A stretch of DNA of 64,000 bases from Empedobacter sedimenti (GCF_030005555.1 NZ_JASCQG010000002.1:186001-250000), one strand, 5' to 3'. Positions 34,088 through 43,883 are shown, counted from the stretch's first letter. The notes: generated from the sequence alone by a model not told the origin. Program-made: numbers and translations.

Positions 34088-34114
34088 AAAAAAGGCTCTG
34101 TGAAGAGCCTTTTA
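34088..34114. terminator. Bidirectional terminator between the WYL gene and the holin-like gene
   Basis: AAAAGGCTCT-GTGA-AGAGCCTTTT with flanking A and T runs lies between convergent genes. Confidence 0.85.
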
Positions 34115-34137
34115 TATGTTATAATAATTTGTAAAAA

Positions 34138-34479
34138 TTAATCTCCCATCATTCCTCCAACTAAAGAGTTTACAATAGCTAAAACAACACCAAATAATAA
34201 TGCGTACCAAAAACCATCTACACGGAAGCTATCTCCCATAATAGAACTAGCCAACAATATAATGATTGCGGTAATTACAAAAGAGAATAAACCTAGAGTA
34301 AGAATAGTTACAGGAATACTGATGAATTTTAGTACTGGTTTTACAATTGCATTTAATAAACCAATAACAATTGCAACTATAATCGCTGATCCATATCCTT
34401 TTACAGATACACCTGGCAATACATTCGCTAAGCCGAAAACTACCAGAGCAGAGACTAGAAGGTTAATAATAAAGCCCAT
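34138..34479 (-). CDS. Phage-holin-superfamily-IV membrane protein
   Basis: The 113-residue protein has four membrane helices: MGFIINLLVSALVVFGLANVLPGVSVKGYGSAIIVAIVIGLLNAIVKPVLKFISIPVTILTLGLFSFVITAII is the pattern of the small 4-TM DUF1622/mycobacterial holin family. Such proteins are common chromosomal genes in Bacteroidota and are not evidence of a prophage. Function is unclear. It is a single gene. Confidence 0.85.
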   Translation of the reverse strand: MGFIINLLVSALVVFGLANVLPGVSVKGYGSAIIVAIVIGLLNAIVKPVLKFISIPVTILTLGLFSFVITAIIILLASSIMGDSFRVDGFWYALLFGVVLAIVNSLVGGMMGD

Positions 34480-34590
34480 AATAATTATATTTTAAAAGTT
34501 TGTTAATAATCTGAAGGTTGCAAAAGTTCTGCCAAATTAATGTTTTTGCGTAATTTATATTGACTTTTTTTTAACATAGTTTATAGCACA

Positions 34591-34620
34591 AAAAAAGCTT
34601 GGCTAAAACCAAGCTTTTAA
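34591..34620 (-). terminator. Terminator after glyS
   Basis: AAGCTTGG/CCAAGCTT with a T run on the minus strand, 24 bp after the glyS stop. Confidence 0.85.
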
Positions 34621-34643
34621 AAAAGTATGTAATTGTTTTACAA

Positions 34644-36179
34644 TTATAATTTTTCGAAAAGGTATTTCATATTTACCTCTTTATCAACAATTGTAGCTAA
34701 TTCGTCAATATGTACACGTTTTTGTTCCATAGTATCACGGTGACGTAACGTAACAGAATTATCGTTTAACGAATCGTGGTCAACTGTGATACAGAAAGGA
34801 GTTCCGATCGCATCCATACGACGATAACGTTTTCCGATAGAGTCTTTTTCTTCGTAAATTACATTGTAATCCAAACGTAATTTTTTTACAATTTGTTCTG
34901 CAAATTCTGGTAAGCCATCTTTCTTAACTAATGGTAAAATAGCTGCTTTGATTGGTGCTAATGCAGCAGGTAAAGCTAATACGACGCGTTCTGATCCATC
35001 TTCTAAAACTTCTTCTTTCAATGAGTTTGAGAAAACTGCTAAGAACATACGATCCAAACCAACAGATGTTTCTACAACATAAGGAGTGTACGATTCGTTT
35101 GTTTCATTATCAAAATATTGTAATTTTTTACCAGAATGTTGTTCGTGAGCTTTCAAATCGAAATCTGTACGTGAGTGAATTCCTTCTAATTCTTTGAATC
35201 CGAATGGAAATTTAAACTCAATATCAGCAGCAGCATTTGCGTAGTGTGCTAATTTTTCGTGGTCATGGAAACGATAATTGTCATTTCCTAAACCTAATGT
35301 TTGGTGCCAACGTAAACGCGTTTCTTTCCATTTCTCGTACCAATCTAATTCAGTTCCTGGTTTTACGAAAAATTGCATTTCCATTTGTTCAAACTCACGT
35401 TGACGGAAAATAAATTGACGCGCAACAATCTCATTACGAAAAGCTTTACCAATTTGAGCAATTCCGAATGGTAATTTCATACGTCCAGTTTTCTGTACAT
35501 TTAAGTAGTTTAAGAAAATACCTTGAGCGGTTTCTGGGCGCAAATATAAATCCATTGCTTGATCTGCTGTTGCTCCTAATTTTGTTCCGAACATCAAATT
35601 GAATTGACGAACTTCTGTCCAGTTTTTAGAACCAGTTACAGGATCAGCAATTTCTAATTCTTCAATCAAAGCTTTTACATCGTCTAAATCTTCGTTTTCT
35701 AAAGATTTTCCCATGCGAGCTAAAATTGTATTGATTTGAGTTTGATATTCTAAAACTCGAGGATTTGTTGCAACAAATTGATCTTTATCAAAAGCATCAC
35801 CGAAACGTTTTGCAGCTTTCGCAACTTCTTTCTCTATTTTACCTTCAATTTTTGCACAATGATCTTCAATTAAAACATCGGCACGGTAACGTTTTTTAGA
35901 GTCTTTGTTATCAATCAAAGGATCATTAAACGCATCAACGTGGCCCGAAGCTTTCCAAGTTGTTGGGTGCATAAAAATAGCAGAGTCAATGCCGACAATG
36001 TTTTCGTGCATTTGTACCATCGCTTTCCACCAATATTGTTTGATGTTATTTTTTAGCTCAGCTCCATTTTGACCATAATCGTAAACGGCTGATAATCCAT
36101 CATAAATTTCACTTGATTGAAAAATAAAACCATATTCTTTCGCATGTGAAATTACTTTCTTGAAAATATCTTCTGACAT
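34644..36179 (-). CDS. glyS: Glycyl-tRNA synthetase, alpha2 type
   Basis: The 511-residue protein is the single-chain class II GlyRS. It begins SEDIFKKVISHAKEYGFIFQSSEIYDG and contains motif 2 FRNEIVARQFIFRQREFEQMEMQFF, the motif 3 arginine in a SVGLDRMFLA stretch, and the C-terminal anticodon domain (GRYRRMDAIGTPFCITVDHDSLNDNSVTLRHRDT). It charges tRNA-Gly. Length is normal for the family. It is a single gene. Confidence 0.98.
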   Translation of the reverse strand: MSEDIFKKVISHAKEYGFIFQSSEIYDGLSAVYDYGQNGAELKNNIKQYWWKAMVQMHENIVGIDSAIFMHPTTWKASGHVDAFNDPLIDNKDSKKRYRADVLIEDHCAKIEGKIEKEVAKAAKRFGDAFDKDQFVATNPRVLEYQTQINTILARMGKSLENEDLDDVKALIEELEIADPVTGSKNWTEVRQFNLMFGTKLGATADQAMDLYLRPETAQGIFLNYLNVQKTGRMKLPFGIAQIGKAFRNEIVARQFIFRQREFEQMEMQFFVKPGTELDWYEKWKETRLRWHQTLGLGNDNYRFHDHEKLAHYANAAADIEFKFPFGFKELEGIHSRTDFDLKAHEQHSGKKLQYFDNETNESYTPYVVETSVGLDRMFLAVFSNSLKEEVLEDGSERVVLALPAALAPIKAAILPLVKKDGLPEFAEQIVKKLRLDYNVIYEEKDSIGKRYRRMDAIGTPFCITVDHDSLNDNSVTLRHRDTMEQKRVHIDELATIVDKEVNMKYLFEKL

Positions 36180-36283
36180 AATAAATGTGTGTTCAATTTA
36201 AAGTGCAATTTTAGTGATTTTTGATGACTAAAGAAAAGGATTGATTCAGAATATTCATTTTTTGAAATCAAAATAAGAATTAT

Positions 36284-36700
36284 TTATTGAATAAAATTAA
36301 AAGATTCTGTATTTTGACTTTCATCATAAATAATCATTCCGCACGAAAATATTACAATTATAACTAGGACTAATAAATCAGAAAAAAGGATTCTGACGCT
36401 TCTTTTCTTAACAAAAAATATGATTGATTCAATTAATAAAGAAATACTATAGATTATACTAAAAAAATATTCTAAAAGAATATAAAGGAATAAATCATCA
36501 TTTTTAACAAAAGTCATTCTCATCACTATGTAAGGAATAAAGTATGATCCTACTTGAAATAAAGAAGAATAAAGTATATTAATATGAGAAGGGTTTTTAG
36601 ATAGTTTTGTATATCTAAAAATAAAATATAAATTTTTTATAATTAAATAGAATATTAAATTAAATAAAATACCCCATAGTAAGAAATTATCAAAGTTCAT
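36284..36700 (-). CDS. Membrane protein of unknown function
   Basis: The 138-residue protein has about four hydrophobic segments (residues 8-28, 45-62, 72-95 and 108-126) and few polar residues. It is AT-rich and has no family I recognise. No Bacteroidota promoter box or ribosome-binding site is obvious upstream. It is a single gene between glyS and the lipoprotein gene. Confidence 0.55.
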   Translation of the reverse strand: MNFDNFLLWGILFNLIFYLIIKNLYFIFRYTKLSKNPSHINILYSSLFQVGSYFIPYIVMRMTFVKNDDLFLYILLEYFFSIIYSISLLIESIIFFVKKRSVRILFSDLLVLVIIVIFSCGMIIYDESQNTESFNFIQ

Positions 36701-36812
36701 TATTTTTTTTTAATAAAATTAAAAGTTATTATTAATATTTTAATCACTGATTATAGTGAATTCGAAACCTTAGTATTTTTATTAATTTAGAATATTCAAA
36801 AATATAATTCGC

Positions 36813-37325
36813 ATGAAAAAGTTCATCATACCATTATTAATGTTATTGCTTTTTACGAGCTGTGATTTTGTAAAGAAAGAATCTAAAGATAATTTAGTTA
36901 CAAAAAACACGAATGATTCAATCAACCATTCTGAAATAAATTATAGAGTTTCTGCAGATTTCATAAATAATTACTGTAAATATATTATGAGTCCAACTGG
37001 TAAAATTAATGTGGATGAATACATTAAGCAAAATGAATTGTTGACAAAAAATTATAAAGATCGATACAAATTTGTGCAAGATTCTGCTTATAAAGTAGAA
37101 CCTGAAATAGGCTTGGGCTTTGATCCGATTGTTGATGGACAAGATTTTCCTGATAAAGGATTCAAAATAAAATCGATTGATAAAGCAACGGGTTTGGTGA
37201 CTTTGCAAGGAATAGATTGGCAAGATTTTGAAGTCGTTGTGAAAGTTGTTAACGAAACTAATAAAACGTTAGTTGACGGTTCAGGAATTATAAATATACC
37301 AACCAATAAACAATCGAAAAGATAA
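36813..37325 (+). CDS. Lipoprotein of unknown function
   Basis: The 170-residue protein has a lipobox (LFTSC, Cys17). The mature part is largely polar with a C-terminal beta-like segment (IKSIDKATGLVTLQGIDWQDFEVVVKV). No known domain is visible. It is close to, but separately promoted from, the copper operon that follows. Confidence 0.6.
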   Translation: MKKFIIPLLMLLLFTSCDFVKKESKDNLVTKNTNDSINHSEINYRVSADFINNYCKYIMSPTGKINVDEYIKQNELLTKNYKDRYKFVQDSAYKVEPEIGLGFDPIVDGQDFPDKGFKIKSIDKATGLVTLQGIDWQDFEVVVKVVNETNKTLVDGSGIINIPTNKQSKR

Positions 37326-37402
37326 TTTGATATAATGAAACTCTATCAACGAGTGAGAAAATGATAGATATCTTCTGTTTGTTTTGATTAATTTTTTTTG
37401 TT

Positions 37403-37410
37403 TATTTTTG
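37403..37410 (+). promoter_or_regulatory. -7 promoter box of the copper operon
   Basis: TATTTTTG is an exact match, with TTTG about 21 nt upstream. It ends 5 nt before the ATG at 37416, so the mRNA is probably leaderless. Confidence 0.55.
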
Positions 37411-37415
37411 TCAAA

Positions 37416-37868
37416 ATGAAAATGCAATATTACATAAAGTATGTTTTGTCGTTGGTTTTGATTTTCTCAAATCTTAGCTACGCATTTTCTATGCACTTTT
37501 GTCAAGGCGTGGTGGAGCAAGTAAAGTTGAATCATTTGGATAATAATTCGTGCGAAATGGAGGTTTCTACATCTTGTTGTCCTCCAAAAGAAGATCCAAC
37601 GCATTGCGAAATTCCAGAAGGTGATAATAAGAAAGAAGACGATTGTTGCAAGGATATTTCGTATTCGGACAAGGTTGTAGACAAACAAACAGTTAAGATT
37701 CAAAAAATTGTTCCGATTAGTTTTATTGCTGCAGAAGTTCTTCAAATTCAAATTCCTTTGATGAATGAAGAAGTGCATAATCAGTCAAATTTCCTTGATT
37801 TTTATGTCGCTTCAAATGCGCCGCCAAATTATATACTCAATTCTCAATTAACATTTTACGAAGGATAA
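37416..37868 (+). CDS. HYC_CC_PP family protein, probable copper-binding secreted protein
   Basis: From the ATG at 37416 the protein is 150 residues. It has a signal peptide and the family motifs: HFCQG near the mature N-terminus, CCPP and a DDCC pair in the middle, and APPNY near the end. The name comes from these motifs; members occur with TonB receptors and heavy-metal proteins and are thought to take part in copper handling. Cysteine and histidine clusters support metal binding. It is first in an operon with a TonB receptor and an HMA-domain protein. The frame also opens at 37398 with a TTG inside the promoter, which I reject. Confidence 0.85.
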   Translation: MKMQYYIKYVLSLVLIFSNLSYAFSMHFCQGVVEQVKLNHLDNNSCEMEVSTSCCPPKEDPTHCEIPEGDNKKEDDCCKDISYSDKVVDKQTVKIQKIVPISFIAAEVLQIQIPLMNEEVHNQSNFLDFYVASNAPPNYILNSQLTFYEG

Positions 37869-37992
37869 TACCGTTTTTTTTGATTAAATCAATCAGAAAT
37901 CTAAACGCTATTATTTGAATATTAAAGTATTTGATGAAAATCTAATCAACAAATACACAATATAAATAGGCTTTATGCCTTAAATCGTAAAA

Positions 37993-40242
37993 ATGAAAAA
38001 AATATTCACTTCAGTATTCATACTAAGTGCTGCGTTAACTTACGCACAATCTATATTAAAAGGGAAAATTACAGATCAAAATCAACAACCAATTGTTGGA
38101 GCAGAAGTTTTTTGGCAATCGTCAGATATTTCTGTAATAACTGATGAAAAGGGAAATTTTGAGATCGAAAACTATCAACCAACATCAATTTTAGGCGTTT
38201 TTTATGAGAATGAAACGACAACTTTTAAGGAATTAAAAGATGAATTTCAAAACATAACAATTAACGTAAAAGATCATTTCGGAGATACAACTTTGGGCGA
38301 AGTTGTGGTAAAAGATACAAGTAGTTCGCTTAAAAAATCGAAGTTTGCAACGAATATGACGACAATGACAGGCAAAGAATTGTTGAAAGCCGCTTGTTGT
38401 AATTTAGCCGAATCTTTTGAAACAAATCCTTCTATCGATGTCAATTTTTCGGATGCTGTTACGGGAAATAAACAGATAAAAATGTTGGGTTTAACTTCTC
38501 CTTATATCTTGATTGCAGAAGAAAATATTCCAAATGTACGTGGTGCTTCGCAAGCTTTCGGACTTAGTTTTACGCCAGGAACTTGGGTGGAAAGTATTCA
38601 GGTGACGAAAGGTGCGGGAACAGTAATTAACGGTTACGAAAGTATTTCGGGGCAAATAAATACCGAATTAATCAAACCCGCAGATGATATTCCATTGTTT
38701 GTCAATCTTTATGGTTCGACAGATTCGCGTTTCGAAGGAAATGTACATTTGAATAAAAAATTGAATGATAAATGGAGTTCTTCTCTTTTTTTACACGGAA
38801 ATGCGCGTGTTTCGGAAAATGATATGAACGATGATGGATTCTTGGATAATCCGCTTGGACACCAAGTTAATGTGATGAATCGTTGGCAATATCAAAACTT
38901 AGAAAAAGGTTGGGTTGGATTTTTGTCTGCGCGATATTTGAATGATCGTAAACAAGCAGGACAAGTAGAATTTGATAAAGATCGCGATAAATTAACAACT
39001 AATTATTGGGGATCAGAAATTAACACGAATCGTGTGGATGTTTCGTCAAAAATTGGCTATGTTTTTCCAGAAATGCCTTACCAAACAATGGGCTTGCAAA
39101 CGGCGTTTAGTTATCATAAACAAGATTCTTACTTCGGATTGAATCAATATGATATCGAACAACAAAGTTTTTATGCAAACTATATTTTTAGTTCAATTAT
39201 CAGTAATACAAAAAATAAATTCTCTACAGGAGCGAGTTTTACGTACGATAAATTCAAGGAATTTGTAGCGTTACCAACTGATGCAAATTATGATCGAATT
39301 GATAATTCTGCTGGAGCATTTTTTGAATATACGTATGATAATATGAAGAATTTCAACATGATTGCTGGGCTTCGTGGAGATTATCATAACCGAATGGGAT
39401 TTTTCTTAACGCCGCGTTTGCATACACGTTACACGCCTGTAAAAGGAACAACGATAAAAGCGTCGGTTGGTAGAGGAAAACGAATCAATAATATATTTGC
39501 AGAAAATCAGAATTTATTTGCATCTTCTCGTCAATTTAATATTTTGGGCGATGGAAATGGAAAAATTTATGGTTTAGATCCAGAAGTTGCATGGAATTAT
39601 GGATTTAGCGTAACGCAAGAATTTAAATTGTTTGGTAAAAATGCAGATATTACAGCAGATTTTTATCGAACAGATTTTCAAAATCAAATCGTGACAGATA
39701 TCGATTATTCGGCTCGTCAGGTTAGATTTTATAATTTAGAAGGTGATTCTTATGCAAATTCGTTCCAATTTGATTTTAATTATAACCCATTTACGCATTT
39801 CAAAATTAGAGCATCATACAAATATTATGATATAGCAACTGATTATGAAAACGGAAAATTAGAGCGTCCATTACAAGCGAAACATCGTTTCTTTACCAAT
39901 CTTGAATATGAAACACATGAAAGAAATGGAAGAAATTGGCGTTTTGATGTAACTTACAATTGGATTGGAAAACAACGTTTGCCAAATACGTCGGATAATT
40001 TACCAGAAAATCAATTGAATGAATATTCGAATCCATTTGGAACAATGAATTTCCAGATTACGCGTGTTTTCTCAAAACGTTTTGAAGTGTATGTCGGAGG
40101 TGAAAATGTAACGAATTATCAGCAACATCGTGTAATTTTAGGAGCGGATGATCCATTTGGTTCAAATTTCGATAGTTCAGTAGTATATGCGCCAATTTTT
40201 GGACAAATGTATTATGCTGGATTAAGATTTAGTTTAAAATAA
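37993..40242 (+). CDS. TonB-dependent receptor, probable copper/metal-complex uptake
   Basis: The 749-residue protein has a signal peptide (cleavage near TYAQ, residue 18). A carboxypeptidase-regulatory-like domain follows (ILKGKITDQNQQPIVGAEVFW), then the plug (GDTTLGEVVVKD, MTTMTGKELLKAACCNLAESFETNPSIDV) and a barrel ending in FSLK. The CC pair in the plug is typical of the receptors found next to HYC_CC_PP proteins. Substrate is inferred from context as copper or a chelated metal. Confidence 0.92.
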   Translation: MKKIFTSVFILSAALTYAQSILKGKITDQNQQPIVGAEVFWQSSDISVITDEKGNFEIENYQPTSILGVFYENETTTFKELKDEFQNITINVKDHFGDTTLGEVVVKDTSSSLKKSKFATNMTTMTGKELLKAACCNLAESFETNPSIDVNFSDAVTGNKQIKMLGLTSPYILIAEENIPNVRGASQAFGLSFTPGTWVESIQVTKGAGTVINGYESISGQINTELIKPADDIPLFVNLYGSTDSRFEGNVHLNKKLNDKWSSSLFLHGNARVSENDMNDDGFLDNPLGHQVNVMNRWQYQNLEKGWVGFLSARYLNDRKQAGQVEFDKDRDKLTTNYWGSEINTNRVDVSSKIGYVFPEMPYQTMGLQTAFSYHKQDSYFGLNQYDIEQQSFYANYIFSSIISNTKNKFSTGASFTYDKFKEFVALPTDANYDRIDNSAGAFFEYTYDNMKNFNMIAGLRGDYHNRMGFFLTPRLHTRYTPVKGTTIKASVGRGKRINNIFAENQNLFASSRQFNILGDGNGKIYGLDPEVAWNYGFSVTQEFKLFGKNADITADFYRTDFQNQIVTDIDYSARQVRFYNLEGDSYANSFQFDFNYNPFTHFKIRASYKYYDIATDYENGKLERPLQAKHRFFTNLEYETHERNGRNWRFDVTYNWIGKQRLPNTSDNLPENQLNEYSNPFGTMNFQITRVFSKRFEVYVGGENVTNYQQHRVILGADDPFGSNFDSSVVYAPIFGQMYYAGLRFSLK

Positions 40243-40263
40243 AAATCATAAAAATATAAAACA

Positions 40264-40665
40264 ATGAAAAAATTATTAGCCTTTGCTTTGGTTGCGACTT
40301 TAGGAATTAGCGCACAAGCACAAAATAAAAATGCAAAACACGATTTACATGTAAAGGGAAATTGTGAGCAATGTAAAGAACGTATAGAGAAAGCTGCATA
40401 TGGTGTAAAAGGTGTAAAAGTGGCTACTTGGGATGTAGATTCGCACAATTTACATATCGTTTTGAACGAAACTAAAAATAAAGTTGATGCTGTAGAAGAT
40501 GCTATAGTAGCGGTTGGACATGATACAAATGCTAAACGTGCAGATGATAAAGTGTACGAAAATTTACATTCTTGTTGTTTGTATGAGCGTGAAGAAGCAG
40601 AAGGAGAACATATTACAGAAACTTCTCCGAAGAAAGAAGAGGATCATAGTAATCATCAACATTAA
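40264..40665 (+). CDS. Heavy-metal-associated domain protein
   Basis: The 133-residue protein has a signal peptide (cleavage near AQAQ) and one HMA fold. The metal-binding motif is GNCEQCKERIE, followed by AAYGVKGVKVATWDVDSHNLHIVL. The C-terminus has a CC pair and a histidine-rich HSNHQH tail, offering further copper sites. It probably acts as a periplasmic metal chaperone for the receptor encoded 21 bp upstream. Confidence 0.9.
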   Translation: MKKLLAFALVATLGISAQAQNKNAKHDLHVKGNCEQCKERIEKAAYGVKGVKVATWDVDSHNLHIVLNETKNKVDAVEDAIVAVGHDTNAKRADDKVYENLHSCCLYEREEAEGEHITETSPKKEEDHSNHQH

Positions 40666-40673
40666 TAAAACTA

Positions 40674-40705
40674 AAAAGGGATTTCAATTTGAAATCCCTT
40701 TTTTA
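40674..40705. terminator. Bidirectional terminator between the copper operon and the WG-repeat gene
   Basis: AAAAGGGATTTC-AATTT-GAAATCCCTTTTTT with flanking A and T runs; it overlaps the stop region of the WG-repeat gene. Confidence 0.88.
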
Positions 40706-41944
40706 ATCCGGTATTCTATTATAGAGTTCTTCTAAATCGTATTTTATAGGAAGAGTGATTTCGCCTTTTTCGTTAATAAAACCCCATTTGTCATCCTTTT
40801 TTACCATCGCTAATAATTTTATCGTCTCTGGTGAACGAGTTTTATAAAAAGTGAGAATATTATATTCATTTCGGTTTATTAATATAATACTATCATATTT
40901 TTCTGGGAATATTTTTTTCTTTTCATAATCCCATGTTTGCCATTTGCTATCCTTTTTGAAAGCAGTAATACCTTTAGAATCGCTTATTTTTTGGTCAAAC
41001 ATAAAATCAAGTAAGATTTCATTTTTTAAATTTACAACGCCCCATTTATCATTGTAATTAGCATTTACTTGATTTTTGAATGGAATACCTAATGTATTGT
41101 ATTTAAAGTCTAAAATTGTTTCATTCTTTGTATTAATAATTCCCCAATTATTATTTTTTTTCGCTAGAGCAAGACCATCTATAAAATTATAATTCATTTC
41201 ATATAGACATTTAATGATTTCATTTCCATTTAAATCAATGTAACCAAATAAATTGTTTACTCTTACTTTAGCTAAATCATCATAAAAATCATCAATAAAC
41301 ATATATTTGAAATCAGTCAATCTTTTAAATTTATCATCAAACAATGCATGATTACCATTTAAATCAATATTAATACTGTAATATCCGTTATTTAAAGAAT
41401 TTATGTAAGAATATTTAGGTTCTAATATTATTTTTCCAGATTTATCAAAAATTCCATATTTATTAGTAACGGCTCTTACTTCATAAATTGAATTGTCATT
41501 AGTAGTTTGATATGATTGTTTATTGACAAAATAAAAATTATTATAAAAACTTATACTATAGTATTCTGCAGGAATTATAATTTGATTTCTATCATCAATA
41601 ATTCCTGTTTTGTATTCTCCGTAGTATTTAGTTCTAAATCCAAAAACAAATTGATTTTCTGTTATTTGTTTTAAGTATTCATATTTTGGTGGAATAATCA
41701 GATTATTTTGTTTATCAATAATTCCAATTTTATCATTTTGAGTAATTCTGGCGTAATTCGAGATAAATTTATCTGCGTATTGATATTGAGGTTTTATAAT
41801 GACTTTATCATTTTGATCTTTGTATCCATAAAGTTTTTCATTTTCAAAAGGAATTAATTCCTGAGCAAAAATAATGTTCTTAAAAAATCCTTTTGAAAAA
41901 AGAAGAATGAGAGATAAGGAGAGTTTGATGACAGATGATTTCAT
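40703..41944 (-). CDS. WG-repeat protein
   Basis: From the ATG at 41942-41944 the protein is 413 residues with a signal peptide. It has about nine degenerate WG/KYGI repeats such as KLYGYKDQNDKVIIKPQYQYAD, KIGIIDKQNNLIIPPKYEY, KYGIFDKSGKIILEPKYSY and KWGFINEKGEITLPIKYD. WG-repeat proteins are solenoids of unknown function, often surface or periplasmic. The frame extends 33 codons upstream to 42043, but those pass through the dnaJ terminator (41986-42025), so the internal ATG is the start. Confidence 0.85.
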   Translation of the reverse strand: MKSSVIKLSLSLILLFSKGFFKNIIFAQELIPFENEKLYGYKDQNDKVIIKPQYQYADKFISNYARITQNDKIGIIDKQNNLIIPPKYEYLKQITENQFVFGFRTKYYGEYKTGIIDDRNQIIIPAEYYSISFYNNFYFVNKQSYQTTNDNSIYEVRAVTNKYGIFDKSGKIILEPKYSYINSLNNGYYSINIDLNGNHALFDDKFKRLTDFKYMFIDDFYDDLAKVRVNNLFGYIDLNGNEIIKCLYEMNYNFIDGLALAKKNNNWGIINTKNETILDFKYNTLGIPFKNQVNANYNDKWGVVNLKNEILLDFMFDQKISDSKGITAFKKDSKWQTWDYEKKKIFPEKYDSIILINRNEYNILTFYKTRSPETIKLLAMVKKDDKWGFINEKGEITLPIKYDLEELYNRIPD

Positions 41945-41985
41945 GTTTAGATAGTTAAAGGTAATGATTGTTAAAAACAAGATAT

Positions 41986-42025
41986 AAAAAAAAGTCTTAG
42001 AAGTTTTTACATCTAAGACTTTTTT
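41986..42025 (-). terminator. Terminator after dnaJ
   Basis: The stem AAAGTCTTAGA/TCTAAGACTTT with a T run on the minus strand lies immediately after the dnaJ stop. Confidence 0.85.
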
Positions 42026-42043
42026 GTTTTTATTAAATTTCAA

Positions 42044-43168
42044 TTACTGAAACATATCTTTTACACGTTCAAAAAATGATTTCTCATTTTTCGAAGGTTC
42101 TGGTGAAAAATGATCATCGTCTCTCATTCGCTCAAAGAAAGCTTCTTGTTCTTTGTTTAGATGAGTAGGTGTCCAAATATTAACGTGAACAAATAAATCT
42201 CCTTTTCCGTAACCATTTAAATCAGGCAAACCTTGACCTTTTAAACGTAATACTTTTCCAGATTGAGTTCCTTTGTCAATTTTAATTTTAACTTTTCCGT
42301 TAACTGTCGGAATTTCTTTAGAAGAACCTAAAACAGCATCTGGAACAGAAACATATAAATCGAAATGAATATTATTTCCGTCACGTTTTAATGTTTCATG
42401 TTCTTCTTCTTCAATCAAAACAAGTAAATCTCCAGGAATACCATCAAAAGGAGCATCGTTACCTTTTCCGCGAACTTGCAATTGAATTCCTTCTCTTGCT
42501 CCAGCTGGAATTTTAAGATCAATTGTTTCCTCAACTTTGATTAATCCTTGATTATTTGCTCCTGAAGGAATTTTATCTGCAACTTTTCCTACTCCTTGAC
42601 AAGTTGAACAAGTTGTAGCTGTTTGCATTTGTCCTAAAAATGTATTGGTTACACGAACTTGTTGTCCTGAACCGCCACAAGATGGACATGTTTTAGATGT
42701 TACGCCTTCTGCTTGTTTGAAACGTTTAACTTTTACTTTTTTCTCGCAACCGTTCACCATTTCTTCTAAGTTCAATTTTACGCGAATACGCAAATCAGAA
42801 CCTTTCATTCGACGTGGACCACGAGATTGACCTCCAAATCCTCCACCGAATCCTCCGCCTCCAAAGATATCGCCGAAATGAGAGAAAATATCCTCCATAT
42901 TCATTCCGCCACCACCGCCGAATCCTCCGCCAGCAGCTCCACCCATTCCTGCATGCCCGAATTGATCGTAACGTGCACGTTTGTTGTCGTCGCTTAAAAC
43001 TTCGTAAGCTTCTGCAGCTTCTTTAAATTTGTCTTCTGCCTCTTTGTCACCAGGATTTTTGTCAGGGTGATATTTGATGGCAAGTTTACGGTAAGCTTTC
43101 TTAATATGTTCAGAAGTTGCAGATTTTTCTATCTGCAATATTTCATAATAATCTCTTTTTGATGACAT
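42044..43168 (-). CDS. dnaJ: Chaperone protein DnaJ
   Basis: The 374-residue protein has a J domain with HPD at 34-36, a Gly/Phe-rich region (residues about 72-115) and a C-terminal substrate-binding domain. Only two CxxCxGxG repeats are present (C161-C164 and C187-C190) where E. coli has four, so it can form only one zinc site. That reduction is common in Flavobacteria. DnaJ delivers clients to DnaK and stimulates its ATPase. It lies 14 bp after grpE, in the usual grpE-dnaJ order. Confidence 0.97.
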   Translation of the reverse strand: MSSKRDYYEILQIEKSATSEHIKKAYRKLAIKYHPDKNPGDKEAEDKFKEAAEAYEVLSDDNKRARYDQFGHAGMGGAAGGGFGGGGGMNMEDIFSHFGDIFGGGGFGGGFGGQSRGPRRMKGSDLRIRVKLNLEEMVNGCEKKVKVKRFKQAEGVTSKTCPSCGGSGQQVRVTNTFLGQMQTATTCSTCQGVGKVADKIPSGANNQGLIKVEETIDLKIPAGAREGIQLQVRGKGNDAPFDGIPGDLLVLIEEEEHETLKRDGNNIHFDLYVSVPDAVLGSSKEIPTVNGKVKIKIDKGTQSGKVLRLKGQGLPDLNGYGKGDLFVHVNIWTPTHLNKEQEAFFERMRDDDHFSPEPSKNEKSFFERVKDMFQ

Positions 43169-43182
43169 CTTCTTAATCTAAA

Positions 43183-43737
43183 TTATAATCCAACAACAAC
43201 TTTAGCGTAACGCACAACAACGTCATTCAATAAATAACCTGTTTCTACAACGTCAACAATTTTACCTTTTAAGTCTTCTGTTGGTGCAGGAATTTGAGTG
43301 ATTGCTTCGTGGAAATCTGTGTTGAAATCGTCACCAGGTTTAATTTCCATTTGTTTTAAACCTTTACTTCTTAATGTTTCAACTAATTTATTATTAATTA
43401 ATTCAACACCTTGGTAAAGACTATCATCACCATCTTTTTGAATTTGATTTAAAGCGCGTCCAAAATCATCTAAAACAGGTAATAATGAAGTGATTACTTC
43501 TTTATTTGCTGTCTTGAAAATGTCCGTACGTTCACGAGAAGTACGTTTTTTATAGTTGTCAAATTCAGCAAATAAACGTAGATATTGATCTTTTTCTTTT
43601 GCTAATTGTTCTTTAACAATTTCTAATTCAGATTTACCACTGTTATCTACAGTTTCTTCTGATTGATTTTCTGCTTCCTGAACGTGATCTTGAAGATTCT
43701 CGTTCTCTAATTCTTCGTGTATATTTTGGTCAGACAT
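43183..43737 (-). CDS. grpE: Nucleotide-exchange factor GrpE
   Basis: From the ATG at 43735-43737 the protein is 184 residues. It has an acidic, helix-prone N-terminus, the long dimerisation helix (ELEIVKEQLAKEKDQYLRLFAEFDNYKKRTSRE) and the C-terminal beta domain (GLKQMEIKPGDDFNTDFHEAITQIPAPTEDLKGKIVDVVETGYLLNDVVVRYAKVVVG). It releases ADP from DnaK. The frame starts at 43791 with a less typical sequence; I prefer the internal ATG. Confidence 0.95.
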   Translation of the reverse strand: MSDQNIHEELENENLQDHVQEAENQSEETVDNSGKSELEIVKEQLAKEKDQYLRLFAEFDNYKKRTSRERTDIFKTANKEVITSLLPVLDDFGRALNQIQKDGDDSLYQGVELINNKLVETLRSKGLKQMEIKPGDDFNTDFHEAITQIPAPTEDLKGKIVDVVETGYLLNDVVVRYAKVVVGL

Positions 43738-43819
43738 ATTCTTATTCGTTTTTTTGTTTCTGATTGAATCAAATAGTTTGCCAATGCCCATTATGTGTCG
43801 TTTTGTCAGATTTTAAATA

Positions 43820-43852
43820 AAAAAGAAGCACTTCTGTCGCGAGAAGTGCTTC
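43820..43852 (-). terminator. Terminator after the small membrane protein gene
   Basis: GAAGCACTTCT-CGCGAC-AGAAGTGCTTC followed by TTTTTT on the minus strand. Confidence 0.85.
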
Positions 43853-43883
43853 GGTAAATGTATAAAGTTTTTTGATTTGAGTT

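Noticed and set aside
34138-34479. Prophage remnant, because of the holin-family protein
   Set aside because: This small membrane family is a common chromosomal gene in Bacteroidota, and no other phage gene lies nearby.
41945-42043. Longer start for the WG-repeat protein
   Set aside because: The extra 33 codons cross the dnaJ terminator, and the internal ATG is followed by a proper signal peptide.
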